This document shows positions 11,881 through 23,890 of a stretch of DNA of 64,000 nucleotides, piece by piece (position 1 is the stretch's first letter; each line of letters opens with the position of its first letter). The position numbers were made by a program, and so were the translations under genes. The DNA comes from Mytilus californianus (taxonomy: Eukaryota; Mollusca; Bivalvia; Mytilida; Mytilidae). The notes under the pieces were generated by a model. That model was not told the origin of the DNA. It ran no database searches and saw only the letters and a list, made by a program, of their open reading frames with translations. The stretch is taken from positions 79,543,143 through 79,607,142 of the forward strand of contig NW_026262679.1 of the NCBI RefSeq assembly GCF_021869535.1, given 5' to 3'.

Positions 11881-12970
11881 TCGACCGTAAAATTTTCGAA
11901 GGGATGATTTCAACTTCACCACTTGGAACTCTTCACTTGGTTCAGTAGCTTCCTTCTAAGCAGCAACCATCTATCAAGGAAATAATGATATGAAATGCAA
12001 GCTCTGGAATGTCTTATCAACTGGGAGGTTTATAATCCATATGCAGGTGCTGCTGGAATGTTGCTACATAGAAAGAAAAGTTCACAATTGGAAGCTGAAA
12101 TCATCTCTTTTATCGTAAAGTTTTGTTCTGATATCCGATCAAGTATGTTGCTATTGATATGAGTTTTCAATGACAGATATTGGTATCTTTTCTCAATAAC
12201 GCGTGAACTTCCGGGGGGTTTCGCGACCTACCAGAACGTCTCCTGCCCTGGACCAGCTTAGGGGACCTCGAACCCCTCGATGAGATTCGGGCGTACACTT
12301 AAAAATGGCCTAGCTATTAACGTTTTTATTGGACAAATGAATGAAGGAATCAGTTCAATGAAATATCAACTAAAAGTAGATTATCGAGCCTGGTCTACGT
12401 TTAAACATTTCATTTACAAATTGAAAGGTTGTTAAACTTTGATTTACAAAGCGGCATAACCCAATAATAATTTCTTACGATATTACACAGGGCCTCCGTT
12501 TAAAATAAAATCAACAATAACAATCTATTACATAAAAATGTCTATATGAAAACACATATCCTTTGATATTGTTATTGAAACTTCTTAATAACATTCCAAT
12601 TGAACTTCACCAAATGCGCAGTTCGACTTTTGTCTCTTTAGTGATGGCCAAGCCAGAATGATGAAAATTCAAAGCACAATACAAGCATAATACACACGTT
12701 GAAGAGTAAATATAACCGAAAATGACAAAATTTAATACAAACCCGGCGAAGAAATCAGAGCAATGCATGAGGGAGATGCATACCTTAATTTAAAAGTTCT
12801 ATAACAGCAAATTTCAATAAAATAAAAAAATCTTTTTTTTTGAAGAATCGTCATTTGCAGTCCAACAGTTTTACAAATGAAAAATGATAATTTGACAATT
12901 ATATGCATCTGCTTTGTAACTAATTTTTTTAAAGAAAAAAAAACATTTGAATTATGCGTTAGATATATAG
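11881..12970. other. Non-coding; short GC-rich patch
   Basis: About 12210-12300 is unusually GC-rich for this window and contains a near palindrome (GGGGACCTCGAACCCC) on the plus strand. It does not form a convincing tRNA. The rest shows nothing. Confidence 0.35.
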
Positions 12971-13329
12971 TGTACACCTTGATACACATATTTAGTTAGA
13001 TGAACATTTTTTTTAAATTATTTTAACTGAAAATTTTATCTTGTTTAGGCTGGTTTATTTGAACCCGAAAAATTAAGGTAAGAACTACTGTGATTTTTTG
13101 TTAGTATTTGAAATAGACTTCTTATATTTGTTTTTATAAATTTGACAGCTTTTCCTTTTGACAATAAATGTAACATTTGTGTTATATTTTTAAAACAAAT
13201 TGCGCAGAGAGAATCCTGATGAAAAAATTGCATTACTCTTTAATTTATGCCCAGCTATCATTCAAGTAGTTGTACTTCAAACGTTTTATTTTACATAACT
13301 GGTAGTGTATAATTTTCATAGAACAACCT

Positions 13330-13482
13330 GTTTTGTAGAATGTATTCGTCCAGACGACATTTCATAATGTTGCCGGTGTATAGACATAACTTCTGACCAC
13401 TACTGCTAAATAAGGAAGTTATGTTACATATAAATGCATGTAAACCTTGTTTGCTATCCACTTTCAATTTCAAATCTTCTAG
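13330..13482 (+). promoter_or_regulatory. Core promoter and non-coding exon 1 of peptide gene 1
   Basis: TATAAATG starts at 13429. Thirty-one nt downstream is an initiator-like CCACTTT with A at 13460. The inferred first exon is 13460-13482 (23 nt), ending CTAG before the donor GTAAGT. About 100 bp upstream is shared with the other three genes (words such as CCAGACGACAT, GGAAGTTATGT). The transcription start is inferred from TATA-initiator spacing and conservation, not mapped. Confidence 0.75.
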
Positions 13483-13892
13483 GTAAGTTTGGAAATTGTT
13501 CCTATCGTAGTATATATGTTTTTTTTAAATACGGTTTGAATTTAATATTCTTTTTTTTAGGGGGGAGGGGCGGGGGTAAAGACAAGCAACTGTTTAACAA
13601 TTTTTAAAGGAATGGTAAATATTTGGGTAGGTAGGAATAAAATCCAGTGACATTCATGTACTTTCCATATCATTATTACATGCATATTTTCGACTACTGA
13701 CTAATTTTCCATTATTTTATTATTTATCATTATACATTTTTCTTGGGAGAAAGGGCCAATTATCGCAAATAGTTGTGTGTCTGTGTAATAACATTGTCAC
13801 CTCAAATAATATTTTTATTATCAAATACATTATGAAATATATTTTTTACTTTCTACAATATATTCTTTCAGACAAGAAAGTCAAATATAAAA

Positions 13893-14531
13893 ATGAACAC
13901 AAAAGTAGCCATTTGTCTGATCCTTCCCTGCATCATTGCATTGGTTTCCTGTGCTTATTATCCTGGATACTCTGGATACCAACAACCAAGACAGGTGGCT
14001 CCCTATGCAAACTATGCTGCCAATAGTTACCAGTCTCTGAAACAGGCTAGACTCTTTAACTACCGTGAGTATAGCTAGTACTAGGTTCATGAATTATATG
14101 AACACTAAAAGGTGTTTGGGCTGTAGCATATCACAAGTGAAGTCGTATTTATATAAGGCATATGCCTTACGCATAAAATGTATTCGCATATTATTTAAAA
14201 GCTTAACATTTGGTTTGTTGTCAACACATTTCATAGATGAGATTTTTATACGGAAAATTGATATGTCAAATGTATACAAGTGAGAAGTTTTTTTTCAATA
14301 CTGGTATAAATGTATTAATGTAAAATTATTAATTTTAAAATGGCATCTCAGAATTATAATTAATAGCATTATTATTATTTCTATTCGTATTTCTATAATA
14401 ATAATTAAAATTATTACAAATATTATTATAAATAGTGGTAATAGTAGTATTTTGTATTTGATTTTATAGTTCTCGGAGGATTATTCTTCTTAAACCTATT
14501 CAACGTTACTGGAAACAGAATTGCTGGTTAG
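13893..14531 (+). CDS. Small secreted Tyr-rich peptide, cluster gene 1 (2 coding exons)
   Basis: Coding exons 13893-14064 and 14470-14531 join in phase 1 (donor GTGAGT, acceptor ATAG) to give 77 aa. The exon before the start begins at 13872 after TTTCAG, so the spliced 5' UTR is 44 nt. Residues 1-20 form a signal peptide (hydrophobic core AICLILPCIIALVSC; likely cut after Cys20). The mature part starts AYYPGYSGYQQPRQ, is cysteine-free, has 8 Tyr, four basic residues and no Asp or Glu. The last exon encodes LLGGLFFLNLFNVTGNRIAG: hydrophobic, with sequon N69-V-T71 and a terminal Gly that could donate an amide. I do not recognise the family; a matrix/adhesive peptide or a membrane-active peptide are both possible. 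Exon 2 of this copy has the most divergent UTR of the four. Confidence 0.85.
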
Positions 14532-14555
14532 AGAACATTTTTATGGGCATACGAG
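14470..14555 (+). other. Exon 3 of gene 1, with donor after the stop codon
   Basis: After the TAG at 14529-14531 the exon continues 24 nt to ACGAG, followed by GTCAGT. The equivalent position in genes 2-4 is GTAAGT, GTATGT and GTAAGA. So each transcript has an intron in its 3' UTR, here 484 nt. Confidence 0.7.
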
Positions 14556-15039
14556 GTCAGTTGATATATTTGTATTTTGTATATTACGCTTCGAATTAAA
14601 ATTTTACAGAAGGGGTTGTTTGCAGAGGCCTTATTCGCCTCCTGCGTCCTGAAATTAAAAGCATTTAAATATATTAAAAAAAAATGAATTGAATGATATT
14701 TATATCTAGTAGAAAATGTTATATTAAAAAGCTGTAATGAATTAAATGTTTATGTGAAATCTATTTTTCACTGTATAAGAGATCGTTCCTGTAAATATAA
14801 TAATCTGAAATGTACATGCCAGTTATCTGTGAAAAATGACACAATTCACTGGCAAAATGATTTAATGGTGATATATACTTTGTGCTGACACTAATATATT
14901 GACAGATATATTGTAAAAAAATGTTATCAATTAATTGAATTATATAGCTATATAGCTTACACGTATGCAACAGTATATACAGCATTCTTATTGATGGCTA
15001 ACACTATATTTAAATTTTTTGTTTCTTTTTTAAATACAG

Positions 15040-15340
15040 GTTGACATGCAGAACCTTGTTCATTCATAGACAAAAAAAACGTGTGTCATTATGTTGGACA
15101 TCTTACATCAGATTAGACGGATTTATGCAACCATCATAGCATAATCTCAATTGAATCAGAAACAGAACACTTCAGTATTGGTGAACATCTATCATTTCAA
15201 AGATTTTTTATCCATATTAAAAATTGTCTGTACTTTATGTTCTTGTTTGTTTCGACTGTAGTTCAGCATTTAGAACGCAAAATGATCTACTTTTGATTTG
15301 AATAACCAACCTTTCTGTTATTAGAGTATAGTCAAACACG
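15040..15340 (+). other. 3' UTR exon of gene 1, poly(A) signal apparently lost
   Basis: The acceptor AAATACAG precedes GTTGACATGCAG, matching the final exons of the other genes. At the place where genes 2 and 3 read GAATAAAAGATTTGTCTCTA, gene 1 reads GAATAACCAACC: a 14-nt deletion turns AATAAA into AATAAC. The exon end is therefore uncertain. Confidence 0.6.
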
Positions 15341-17480
15341 CTTTAAAGGACACCTCTTTAAAGAGAACGCCAAAGGACACTCTTTTAAGAGGACGCCTTT
15401 CTCGTCAGGTCATCCTCTTCTTGTCCCGCTGTTGTAGTATTTTGAACCACAATTATAAGGTAATCCTGGTGTAAGTCCAATTTTCCTTGGTCCCGACGGT
15501 GACCTTTATATACAGGTGTCACTGTTCTTGGTTATACAAAACAGAAAACCGTAGGAAAAAAATAACGTTCTCGTTTTCAATAAGTGAATGCCTTGACGAC
15601 ATTTAAAATATCAACAAAACAACAAACTACATTTAAATTGGAAACTAAAAAACAACAACAACAAAGTCCAAACGATATCGCTTTACAGCGTACATGGATA
15701 CCATTAAAATTGGACAACAAATTTATAAGCATCATTGATAACATTACAACGTACCTAAATGAAAAAAAAATACAACTTAAAAACCAATATATCATCAATG
15801 CACCATAACTAGCTTTCATAAAATAAACTTGTTTAAAATTACAAGGAAGGAACCAAAACAACAATTTACGACAATATTTGTTCTAACGTTTTTAAAGCAT
15901 TTTGTCTGATGTCGTAAATTACTTTTACTGCATTATCATACCAATCTTGCTACTCATGATAAGCAAGACAAATGAGGAAAGAAGCATAGGTTGCGCCAAC
16001 GTTAAACGAAATAAAACAATAACACTTTATCAAAACCGTTCATCATATCTATGTAACAATACCAGTAACATATTTTATCAGTTGTTAATGCCAATTTTGT
16101 AAATAAAAAAAAATAGTACTTTTTATGTGCCTTTGATTCCACGAGTGTTTTCTAGTTTGAATTAAAATATACAAAAAATAATGAGAAGAGCAAGAAGACC
16201 AATAGTGTACTATACAATGAATTATTGAATTATTAAAAACCAATGACGACTCGGAATGATGATAAAAAGCATGATCTACAAAAATATACAAAATCCTAAA
16301 AGTGAACTTTGAACGAACAATTGTCGGGTCATACACACAACAAAGAACATCCCTAACATGAAAATAGGTCTGCAAAAAAGAAAACTGAGTTTTAGAGACA
16401 AGTAACATAAATCTTTTGACCGTCCGAAAGATGTAGTTTGTAATATATGGTACATAATAAAATATGAATATACAATTCAAAGATCTACTACTATGGGGGT
16501 GTTTATCTATCTTTATTTCCAAATAGAGTACATCTTTAAGTAGTACAGAACACTACTGTATTTGAATTAAAATAGAGAACATCAACCTAACTTGACGCAG
16601 GTTTTTATAAATCACTGGTTAAGGATACCTGAACCAACAATGTTATTTAGAAACCAAGAGTACAATGAGACAAATCAGATGCATGCAGACAATCTGAAAA
16701 GATGTATACAAACATCGAAGAAATAAAAAAAGCTTTAGGAAATGTGATTTTTTTTCTAAAACCACGTGTGCATGCTTCTTCGTTCTTTCTGTAAACAAAA
16801 AAAAACCTACAAACTGTTTACAAAACTTGTTTTTTTTCCGAAATACTAAGGATTTCTAACCTATGAATAAATTACCATAGATTTATTTGGAAAAAACTTT
16901 TTGAAATTTCTGGTCAAGTAATCTTCAGCTTCGTACTTTTTTAATTTTTTTGATTCGAGCGTCACTGGTGAGTCTTTTGTAGTCGAAACGCGCTTCTGGC
17001 GTACAAAATATTAAACCTCGTATCTATGATGAGTATAATTAAGACTGGCTACGATCTTTTATTTCATCACAAAGATTAAAAATGTAAAAAGTTTTGGTTT
17101 GTTTACCTTGATTTGTCTTCGTTGTCGATTTATAAGATTTGAACATCGATAAACTACTGTTGCCTTGATTTCCGGTCACCATTACGATTTGGTTGACCGA
17201 CTCGATGTGTCTTTCTCTCAACTCACTAGCGACATGTTATCGCGATCTAAGATCTTTACATACCAGAATAGTCTTCTGATATAAAAATTGATCAATTGTG
17301 TCCTATTGCCGATTATATCATTTTGACATTCGCATGGCGGAATATGCATGCATAGTAAAAAACACAAAACCTGTCGACCAATCCGTTCACGCTCCTTTTA
17401 AATTTTGTGCGATTGCATCAGTTTATGTTTTAAACTTGACTTGTATTGCTTACTATACGGTATTGGCATTTCTCATTGAT
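15341..17480. other. Long non-coding interval
   Basis: No gene supported. The longest frame (minus strand, 16085-16522, 145 codons) has no domain, signal or splice context, and its composition is that of AT-rich noise. Low-complexity A/T tracts are present near 15770 and 16800. Confidence 0.45.
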
Positions 17481-17905
17481 GAGAATCCTTCCGCAGAACA
17501 TGAGATCACCCCCGGTGTTTGGTGCTCAGTCTTGTGTTTTGTATACTGTTGTTTGTTTTTTGTTCTTTTTCGTTTTTTATCATGGCGTTGCCAGTTTATT
17601 TTCGACTTATGAGTTTAAATGTCCTTTTGGTGTCTTTCGCCTCTCATCTATAATAGGTCTTGGTAAGACAAAATGCGAAGCAATTCAAAAGAGAAAACCA
17701 ACGGCATGATTCATCATATAACCAATCAGCGAAAAACAAATATAGCAAACAGCAACTAACGACAACCAACGAATTGCAGATTATGTACATACAGATTGTA
17801 ATCTGGGACTATGGTATAACAGTACAACATGAGAACAATCTATAAAAGTCCATTGGAAAGGAATTGACTCGTCAGATCGGTACGAGAAGTAAAAAAATAC
17901 AAAAG
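17481..17905 (+). repeat. Partial Family C (plus) followed by Family A remnant (minus)
   Basis: About 17500-17650 matches Family C ('ggtgctcagtcttgtgttttgt', 'tcatggcgttgccagtttattttcgacttat'). From about 17690 onward words of Family A in the opposite sense appear ('gagaaaaccaacggc', 'gcgaaaaacaaatat'), ending in 'gactcgtcagatcggtac'. Confidence 0.7.
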
Positions 17906-17929
17906 ACACAAAGTATCGATTTAATATGA

Positions 17930-18180
17930 ATCTTTCTGAAACTGTCAGTGAACTGCTCTACAACACTGTAGAACATTTCTCTGAAACCTTCTGAACAGTG
18001 TCTTACATAAGTGGTTTCATCCGAGAACAGATTATGACAGTTCTAACTTTGAATAGATTCTGACATTTCTAAACCAGAATAGTTTAAGACAGATCTATTC
18101 TAGCATTGATTCTAACAGTTGTACCACAGAACAGATCCAGGTAGTTCTACCTCTAGAATAGTTGTGGAACTGATTTATCT
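17930..18180. repeat. Degenerate Family E repeat
   Basis: Irregular tandem words of the type GAACAG…TTCTGACAGTTCTA…TAGAATAG recur about every 30-35 nt. The same words appear at 18790-18970 and 29150-29245. Confidence 0.55.
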
Positions 18181-18780
18181 ATTTATAAAACTGTTTTTTT
18201 TTTATTTCAATTAATTTATTTTATTAATTCAATTTATTTCATTCACTTCATTTTTCTTTTAAACTTTATCTTCTTTTTATTTTTATCTTTTTTTGTATCT
18301 ATATCATTTCAAACAAATTCTTGAATATCGGTGTTACTTTTCATAATAATTTTAATAACTTTTGTTCATTTCTTTTTAAATTGTTATATTTGTTTTGTTT
18401 TTATTATTTGTTTTTATTCAAGTTCATAGTGACATTTACGAGATGATACTACACATGTATCGTTACATATGATCTTATAATGCCATGTAATCTTAAGTAT
18501 AAAAAGACTCACCGAAAAAATTACATCGTCACTGTGTTATAAGAAGTATATTTCCTCACTACTAAAGCGTTATTACATACAAATAAAAAAAATTAAATTA
18601 GTGACAGAAAAAATTATAAAGATAGAGAAAAAACAAAACTGAAACATACCACAAAGACTGTTATTAGTTTACTTTAAAATGCTATTTATTCAAATATAAC
18701 TTACTGCGATAATCCAGATATATGCCTCTGTCCTAAATCACGACCAAAAGGATGTTTTTTATTTACGTCATTTTGGACTG
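18181..18780. other. T-rich low-complexity non-coding DNA
   Basis: Dominated by TTTTATT-type runs (18185-18430), then anonymous AT-rich sequence. Nothing else recognised. Confidence 0.5.
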
Positions 18781-19108
18781 TTCTGCCTCAGTATAAAGTC
18801 TGGAGATTCTACTAAGAACTCGTCCTGACAATTCTATACCTTAGAACAATTAATGACAGTTCTACCATAGAACTGGTTCTGAGAGTTCTACTCTAAAACA
18901 GATGCAGGGTAGAAGTATTCTAGCACTGCTGGATCATTTCTACGACAGCTTATTCTGACAATTTCAAAGATAGGTTAGAACTGACCACGGCTGTAGTCAA
19001 AGTATATTCAACTTATAAATAAAAGATGTCTTCCCAGAATAAAATATCAATCAGTATACATCCAACGGATTAACCTTTAATACGTCATTACTAGTCTTGT
19101 ACAATCCT
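18781..19108. repeat. Family E repeat, 5' part of a duplicated block
   Basis: It shares order and wording with 29145-29360, including 'attctgacaatttcaaagataggtta' versus 'attctgacagttccaaagataggtaa' and 'aatatcaatcagta'. This marks the left edge of homology between the flanks of peptide genes 2 and 3. It is interrupted at 19109 by a transposon. Confidence 0.7.
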
Positions 19109-20237
19109 AGAGGAGGGACGACACTCTGCACACGGCACGCAGATTTGTCTTATATTATCGATCGGTCGCGGTGATATTGTGTCATTTATAATAAACTACT
19201 CGTGGTGTGGACATCACCGTTAATGACACCTGGACAAGCGAAATTTGTTGAATCAATTAAAAAAAACCAAGTAATATGCAAAAGGGCTGATCATGCAATA
19301 TACATATACTTTGTACATACATAATAAACAAATTTGTTAGTTATTTCTTGGCAATAAACATATTTATACCCAAACTGACTGTTTATTACCATAGATATAA
19401 TAGCCTTTTATATCTATGTTATTACCAAGGGCTAATTTCGACATCGATAATCACTGAATTCTCAATTTATTCAGTCGGTTTTAAGTTTTTAATCGGGACA
19501 AAGTTTTGTAAAATACTAAATTTTGAATATTGTATTATTTCGTCATTTGTCAGTAAAAAAACCCAGAGATAACACTAGAGAGAAGGCAATTAAGCAATCC
19601 AATACACAAATAATGCACGATTCAATTATGAAAAAAAACTATATTTTTTCATGATGGTAATTCATAAGACAAAATTTTCATTTTGTTTTCAAAATAATTA
19701 AAAATACATAAGAGTTTATATGCCTAAAATAACATAATTACTCGCGGATTTGACAAATATTTTGGATATTTTACTTCCCGGAAATCATATTTAAGCGACT
19801 TATTACGAAGCAACGGCTGGAGACTTAAGGAGACTTAAGAAGATTTAGATAGTTCGAATAGTGTTCTTTGATTGACATAAATTTGAAAGATTTTCACGTG
19901 CTGACATTTGTAAAATTTACAAAACTCTGTGCCTCGTGATTTCGCAGAGATCAAATAAAATTTCCCGCCATTACAGTGCATTTCTTTATTGATAGAATTT
20001 ACTCTAAAAGATAAAAAAAAACATAAAGAAAATAATTCATATTGATCTTCTATCATTGATTAATCTTTTTATTTCAAAACTTTCTGTATTTTCGGCGAGT
20101 GCAAGAGAGTATATTTGATACAAAAACATGAACAAATCGATCTTTTCCAGATTCAAAATTGTCGAGGGACGCTAAAATCGTACCACGTGACCTACAAAAA
20201 TTTGCACACAGCACCTAAGGCTGTCGTCCCTCCTCTG
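19109..20237. mobile_element. Non-autonomous TIR transposon, MULE-like
   Basis: Terminal inverted repeats AGAGGAGGGACGACA (from 19109) and TGTCGTCCCTCCTCT (to 20236) bound about 1.13 kb. The flanks carry the direct repeat GTACAATCCT at 19099-19108 and 20238-20247. A target duplication of 9-10 bp is typical of Mutator-like elements. No transposase frame is present inside; the internal frames at 19348-19572 and 19835-20056 have no domain. Superfamily assignment is inferred from duplication length only. Confidence 0.85.
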
Positions 20238-20247
20238 GTACAATCCT

Positions 20248-20480
20248 GAGTTATGTTAATAAAAGATCAATCCTCCCCCTAACTTGGGATAGTGGTATAA
20301 CAGCACAACAAATAAGAAAAAAAACATTAAAAATTAGTTGGAAAAGGCTTTACTCGTCAGATTAAACAACTACCATATGACGAAGTACAAAATGTACCTC
20401 GCAATTACTGAAAAACAATTTCAACCAAAGCATGCTTCCTAGAATAAGATACCAACCACTACACTACAAAAACTACTATT
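20248..20480 (-). repeat. Family A/E continuation of the interrupted block
   Basis: 'cctaacttgggatagtggtataacagcacaacaaataag' style wording matches 29400-29440 and is the complement of the 50740-50760 part of Family A. It resumes the duplicated block that the transposon at 19109-20237 split. Confidence 0.65.
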
Positions 20481-20499
20481 TTTCTCATTTGTGATGAAA

Positions 20500-20830
20500 C
20501 TTTAAGAAAATAGTATGTTCAAATGTTAACTTTGATTAAAGGACTGAACACTGCGTTGGGGATGTCCCCGAGGACTGTTCCCCGAGGACTAACAGTCCTC
20601 TAGCAGTGATATCGACCCAGTGCCGGTAAATAAAAAAAAACAATTTATTAATTTCGTGTGTCCAAAGCGCTTTTTTGAAACACCTCCATTAGGCACTCTC
20701 AAATCCCAACATTTGAAAGCCACTGATAAGATCTAGCCACGTGAAAAGCTATATGACCAGAAGGGACCTAGCTCAAATAGCCGTTTTCATTTAAGGTCAA
20801 CATTGTCAACAGGAAAATGGAATCTAACTT
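20500..20830 (-). repeat. Family D copy
   Basis: It contains the complement of the Family D words, e.g. 'ctctagcagtgatatcgaccc', 'gtccaaagcgctttttt', 'gctatatgaccagaaggg' and 'aaggtcaaca'. Homologous sequence sits at the same relative place upstream of gene 3 (31500-31745). Confidence 0.75.
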
Positions 20831-21880
20831 CTTAATAATTTCTTAATTTATCAACGGAGACTTTAGGAAAAGTTTGTTGAAAAATCATTACAGTTCAGAA
20901 GCATCGACTACTGATTTTATGTAAATTATATATTGACGCTTTGAACGAATAATTTTTCTTTAGTTTGAAATAAAAAAAAAATAGCATTGCCAACAAGGAT
21001 AATTTTCATGTCACAAAAATCTTTCACTGTCATTAAAAATTATAGAAAGTCACGATTTATACCTTTTTCTATGGTTATGAAACATCTGATAGCGAATTTA
21101 TTAATCGTCAGTTTATTTTGGGCTGTTGCAATACTTTTAGTAAGTAATGTTTTTTTTTCTTATATATTTAGACTTGAAAACTTATATCTCAGAAAAATGT
21201 CTTCAAAGTATATCTTTTGATGTTACGTTTCAAGGGTAAATAAAAGTTGTCTATTCAAATACATATATTTAATCGTTTTCAAAATATTTGCAAGTAGCAG
21301 TTATTGCTAATATTTATGATTAAGTTAGGCCATACTGTTTTAAGCATTGCAATTAAAATTAGTTTATTTAGCTACATGTGAATACTTTATAACGAATAGA
21401 AATATTAATTTGACACTGATATACATTTGACTGCTTACTAAAAATATTTGTTCGGTAAACCTAATTTAGAAGAAAATTTCGACAATATGCGTGTGTTTTA
21501 TATTGTACAGGTTGATATACATAACTGTTACAAATGTTCTTGTCATATGTAAACTGTCTAGTACCAAGTTCAGTTATGTCAGGTATGAAGTTGCAGCTTA
21601 TTTTGCTGGTTAATTTGAACCCAAAACGACATGTTATGAACTACTGAGATTTTTGTTATAATATCAAAATAAATTAATATTTTGTAACAGCTTAATGTTA
21701 CATAATTGTTATATAAAAAATATTGTGTAGAGACAATTAAAAAAAACTAGTACTTTCGTATTCTTGTATACACCCTCTTCCATCGTTAAATGGATAATAC
21801 TGTTTACACATATATTTATTAACATCAGAGGTAGTTTATAGTTATCACAGAAGAACCTACTGAATACTCAAATGCGGTAA
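20831..21880. other. Upstream flank of gene 2, homologous to the gene 3 flank
   Basis: No gene. The segment aligns by eye with 31750-32140 and 32580-33060 (for example 'ttgacactgatat', 'gtcaggtatgaagttgcagctta' versus 'gtcaggtattaaattgcagctta'). The gene 3 copy is interrupted by a Family C repeat that is absent here. Confidence 0.6.
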
Positions 21881-22018
21881 TGTTATAATATAGTCCAGAC
21901 GACATTTTATAATGTAAACATGATTTGTTACCACTTCTATTCAAAAGGGAAGTTATTTAATACATATAAATACGTGTAAAACTCCTGGTATATTCACTTT
22001 CAACTTTAATCTGTCTAG
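21880..22018 (+). promoter_or_regulatory. Core promoter and non-coding exon 1 of peptide gene 2
   Basis: TATAAATACG starts at 21965; the initiator-like TTCACTTTC has its A at 21996, 31 nt on. Exon 1 is inferred as 21996-22018 (23 nt, ending TCTAG) before donor GTATGT. The conserved upstream words 'tccagacgacatttt' and 'gggaagtta' are present. Confidence 0.8.
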
Positions 22019-22247
22019 GTATGTTTGGAAGCTGTTTCTTTTATAGTACATTTTGATAAAATATTTTTATAAATTTTCTTTTGAGTTTAGACTTTAATCC
22101 TTTGATTTGTTTTAGTTTAGTTTTTGTTATTTTACTGATGTTATGTTTTTGTATTTGTTTTTTTTTTATTATTATTATTAACAAAATAACCATTAACATG
22201 CATTTTCTAATTTATATTTTTTTCAGTCGTGAGAGTCAATCTTCAAA

Positions 22248-23094
22248 ATGAACACAAAAGTCGCCATTTGTCTGATCCTTCCCTGTATCATCGCACTGGT
22301 TTCCTGTGCTTATTTACCTGGTAACTATGGATACCAACAACCAAGACAGGTGGCTCCTTATGCAAACTATGCTGCCAATAGTTACCAGGGTCTAAAACAG
22401 GCTAGACTCTTCAACTATCGTGAGTACATCTAACGCTGGGTTCAAATCATTTTCAAAAAATAAATATTACTTGAACTGTAGGATATAACAAAATATTCAC
22501 GTACGCAAATTTGTTATGTAGAAGGATTGTCGCATTCCACCTTTATAAAAAAAAATGGGGAATACAGCAATTTTTAAGTATTTTCCTTATTTTGATATAC
22601 TACTATTGTTAAAATTACATATATATATCTTATACAGCCGGGATGTTTTGACAAATATGTGAAGTATGAAGTCTATTCTATTTAATTTATGTCACGATAA
22701 TTTTATTTAATATGGCGTATCAAAATTATTTTTATTATTAAAATTAATACTATGGTCGAAATTAGTATCAGTATCATTAATTTCATTATCAATTATTATT
22801 TATTTTCTAGTCCTCAGTGGGTTTTTTCTTCTTAAACCTCTTTAACTTCACTAGAAACCGAATTGCTGTAAAAAAAATATTCAATTTAATGTATTTGCGA
22901 TCATTTTGTTTCATATGACGTCTTCGAATTATTAGTATTATCATCAATATTTATATTATTATCGAAATTATAATCATTATCATTAATTTCATTATCGATT
23001 ATTATGTTTATTATTATCATTATATATTCTAGTTCTCGGAGGATTATACTTCTTAAACCTCTTCAACTTCACTGGAAACAGAATTGCTGGTTAG
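22248..23094 (+). CDS. Small secreted Tyr-rich peptide, cluster gene 2 (2 coding exons)
   Basis: Coding exons 22248-22419 and 23033-23094 join in phase 1 to give 77 aa; the 5' UTR is again 44 nt (21996-22018 plus 22227-22247). The signal peptide is as in gene 1. The mature N-terminus is AYLPGNYGYQQPRQ (the 'L-P-G-N-Y-G' subtype shared with gene 4). The C-terminal exon gives LLGGLYFLNLFNFTGNRIAG with sequon N69-F-T71. By my count exon 2 differs from gene 4 at 6 of 172 positions, five of them silent, while introns barely align. That contrast suggests purifying selection on the peptide or exon-level gene conversion. Intron 2 contains a decayed duplicate of the last coding exon. Function unknown. 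Confidence 0.88.
22811..22868 (+). pseudogene. Decayed duplicate of the last coding exon inside gene 2 intron
   Basis: It follows an intact-looking acceptor (TTTTCTAG) and reads TCCTCAGTGGG…CTTCTTAAACCTCTTTAACTTC…GAATTGCTG, clearly the same exon as 23033-23094. It has one extra base early in the exon, shifting the frame to a stop (CTT TAA), and GGTTAG at the end has become GTAAAA. Surrounding intron words (TTAATTTCATTATCAATTATTAT) are also duplicated, so a piece of intron plus exon was tandemly copied. Confidence 0.85.
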
Positions 23095-23608
23095 AGAAAA
23101 TTTTCATGAGCTTTTATAAGGTAAGTGGATTAATTTGAATTTTATATTATTATTCCGCTCCGAATAAAAATGTTATAGGATGGTAAAGAAAACACTTAAA
23201 ATTCAGACTAGAATATAATTGGTTGAAGCTTGGCCTCAGTGGTTATAATGATAAACAAAGATGAAAAGTATGTATTCTAAATAATGTTCGTTAAAATTAA
23301 AAAGAACTACCTTTTGTCACGTTATGCTTAAATTCTTGTGACCTAAATGCTGCTACAAATTATAAATATATTTTAAATAGTATTTTCTTATACATTTTAT
23401 TTGTTTACTGCTAAAGAGATCGTTCCTGTAAATATCCTTTGTACTAAAAGTTTGAAATGTACATTCAGTTACAAGTGAAAAAATTACACCACTCACTAAC
23501 AAAATAATTCAATACTAACTTACAATACTGGTGTATAATTTGCAGAAATTGATAAAATGTTTATTCAACTCACTTAATTTGTTTCGAACCTTTTACTCTT
23601 TATTTTAG

Positions 23609-23890
23609 GTTAGCAAGCAGTATGCTGTACAGTCATAGTAAAGATATATGCCATAGTGTCGAACATCTTACATTAGATCAGAATACCTTATAGCATCGTG
23701 TCAATTCAGTTGTTAACAAAATACCATGTGCAAACACTTCAGTCCTGGTGAACATTTTTTTCAAAGATCGTATTACCCAGATCGAAGTTGTCTGTAGATT
23801 AATGTCTTGTTTGTTTAGGCACTACTTAAACATTGTTGATGTAAAATGTTTTACAAATGTAAATAAAAGATTTGTCTCTACCAATATTTC
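23609..23890 (+). other. 3' UTR exon of gene 2 with AATAAA
   Basis: Acceptor TATTTTAG precedes GTTAGCAAGCAGTATGCTGT. AATAAA lies at 23862-23867. The donor that feeds this exon is at 23121 (GTAAGTGG), 26 nt after the stop codon; the UTR intron is 488 nt. Confidence 0.75.

Noticed and set aside
12210..12300. Possible tRNA or SINE at the GC-rich patch
   Set aside because: A B-box-like palindrome exists but no A box or cloverleaf could be formed around it.
13893..14064. Bacterial lipobox (L-V-S-C) at the end of the signal peptide
   Set aside because: The gene is clearly eukaryotic with GT-AG introns; the match is coincidental.
16085..16522. 145-codon minus-strand frame
   Set aside because: No domain, no signal peptide, no splice or promoter context; composition is typical of AT-rich noise.
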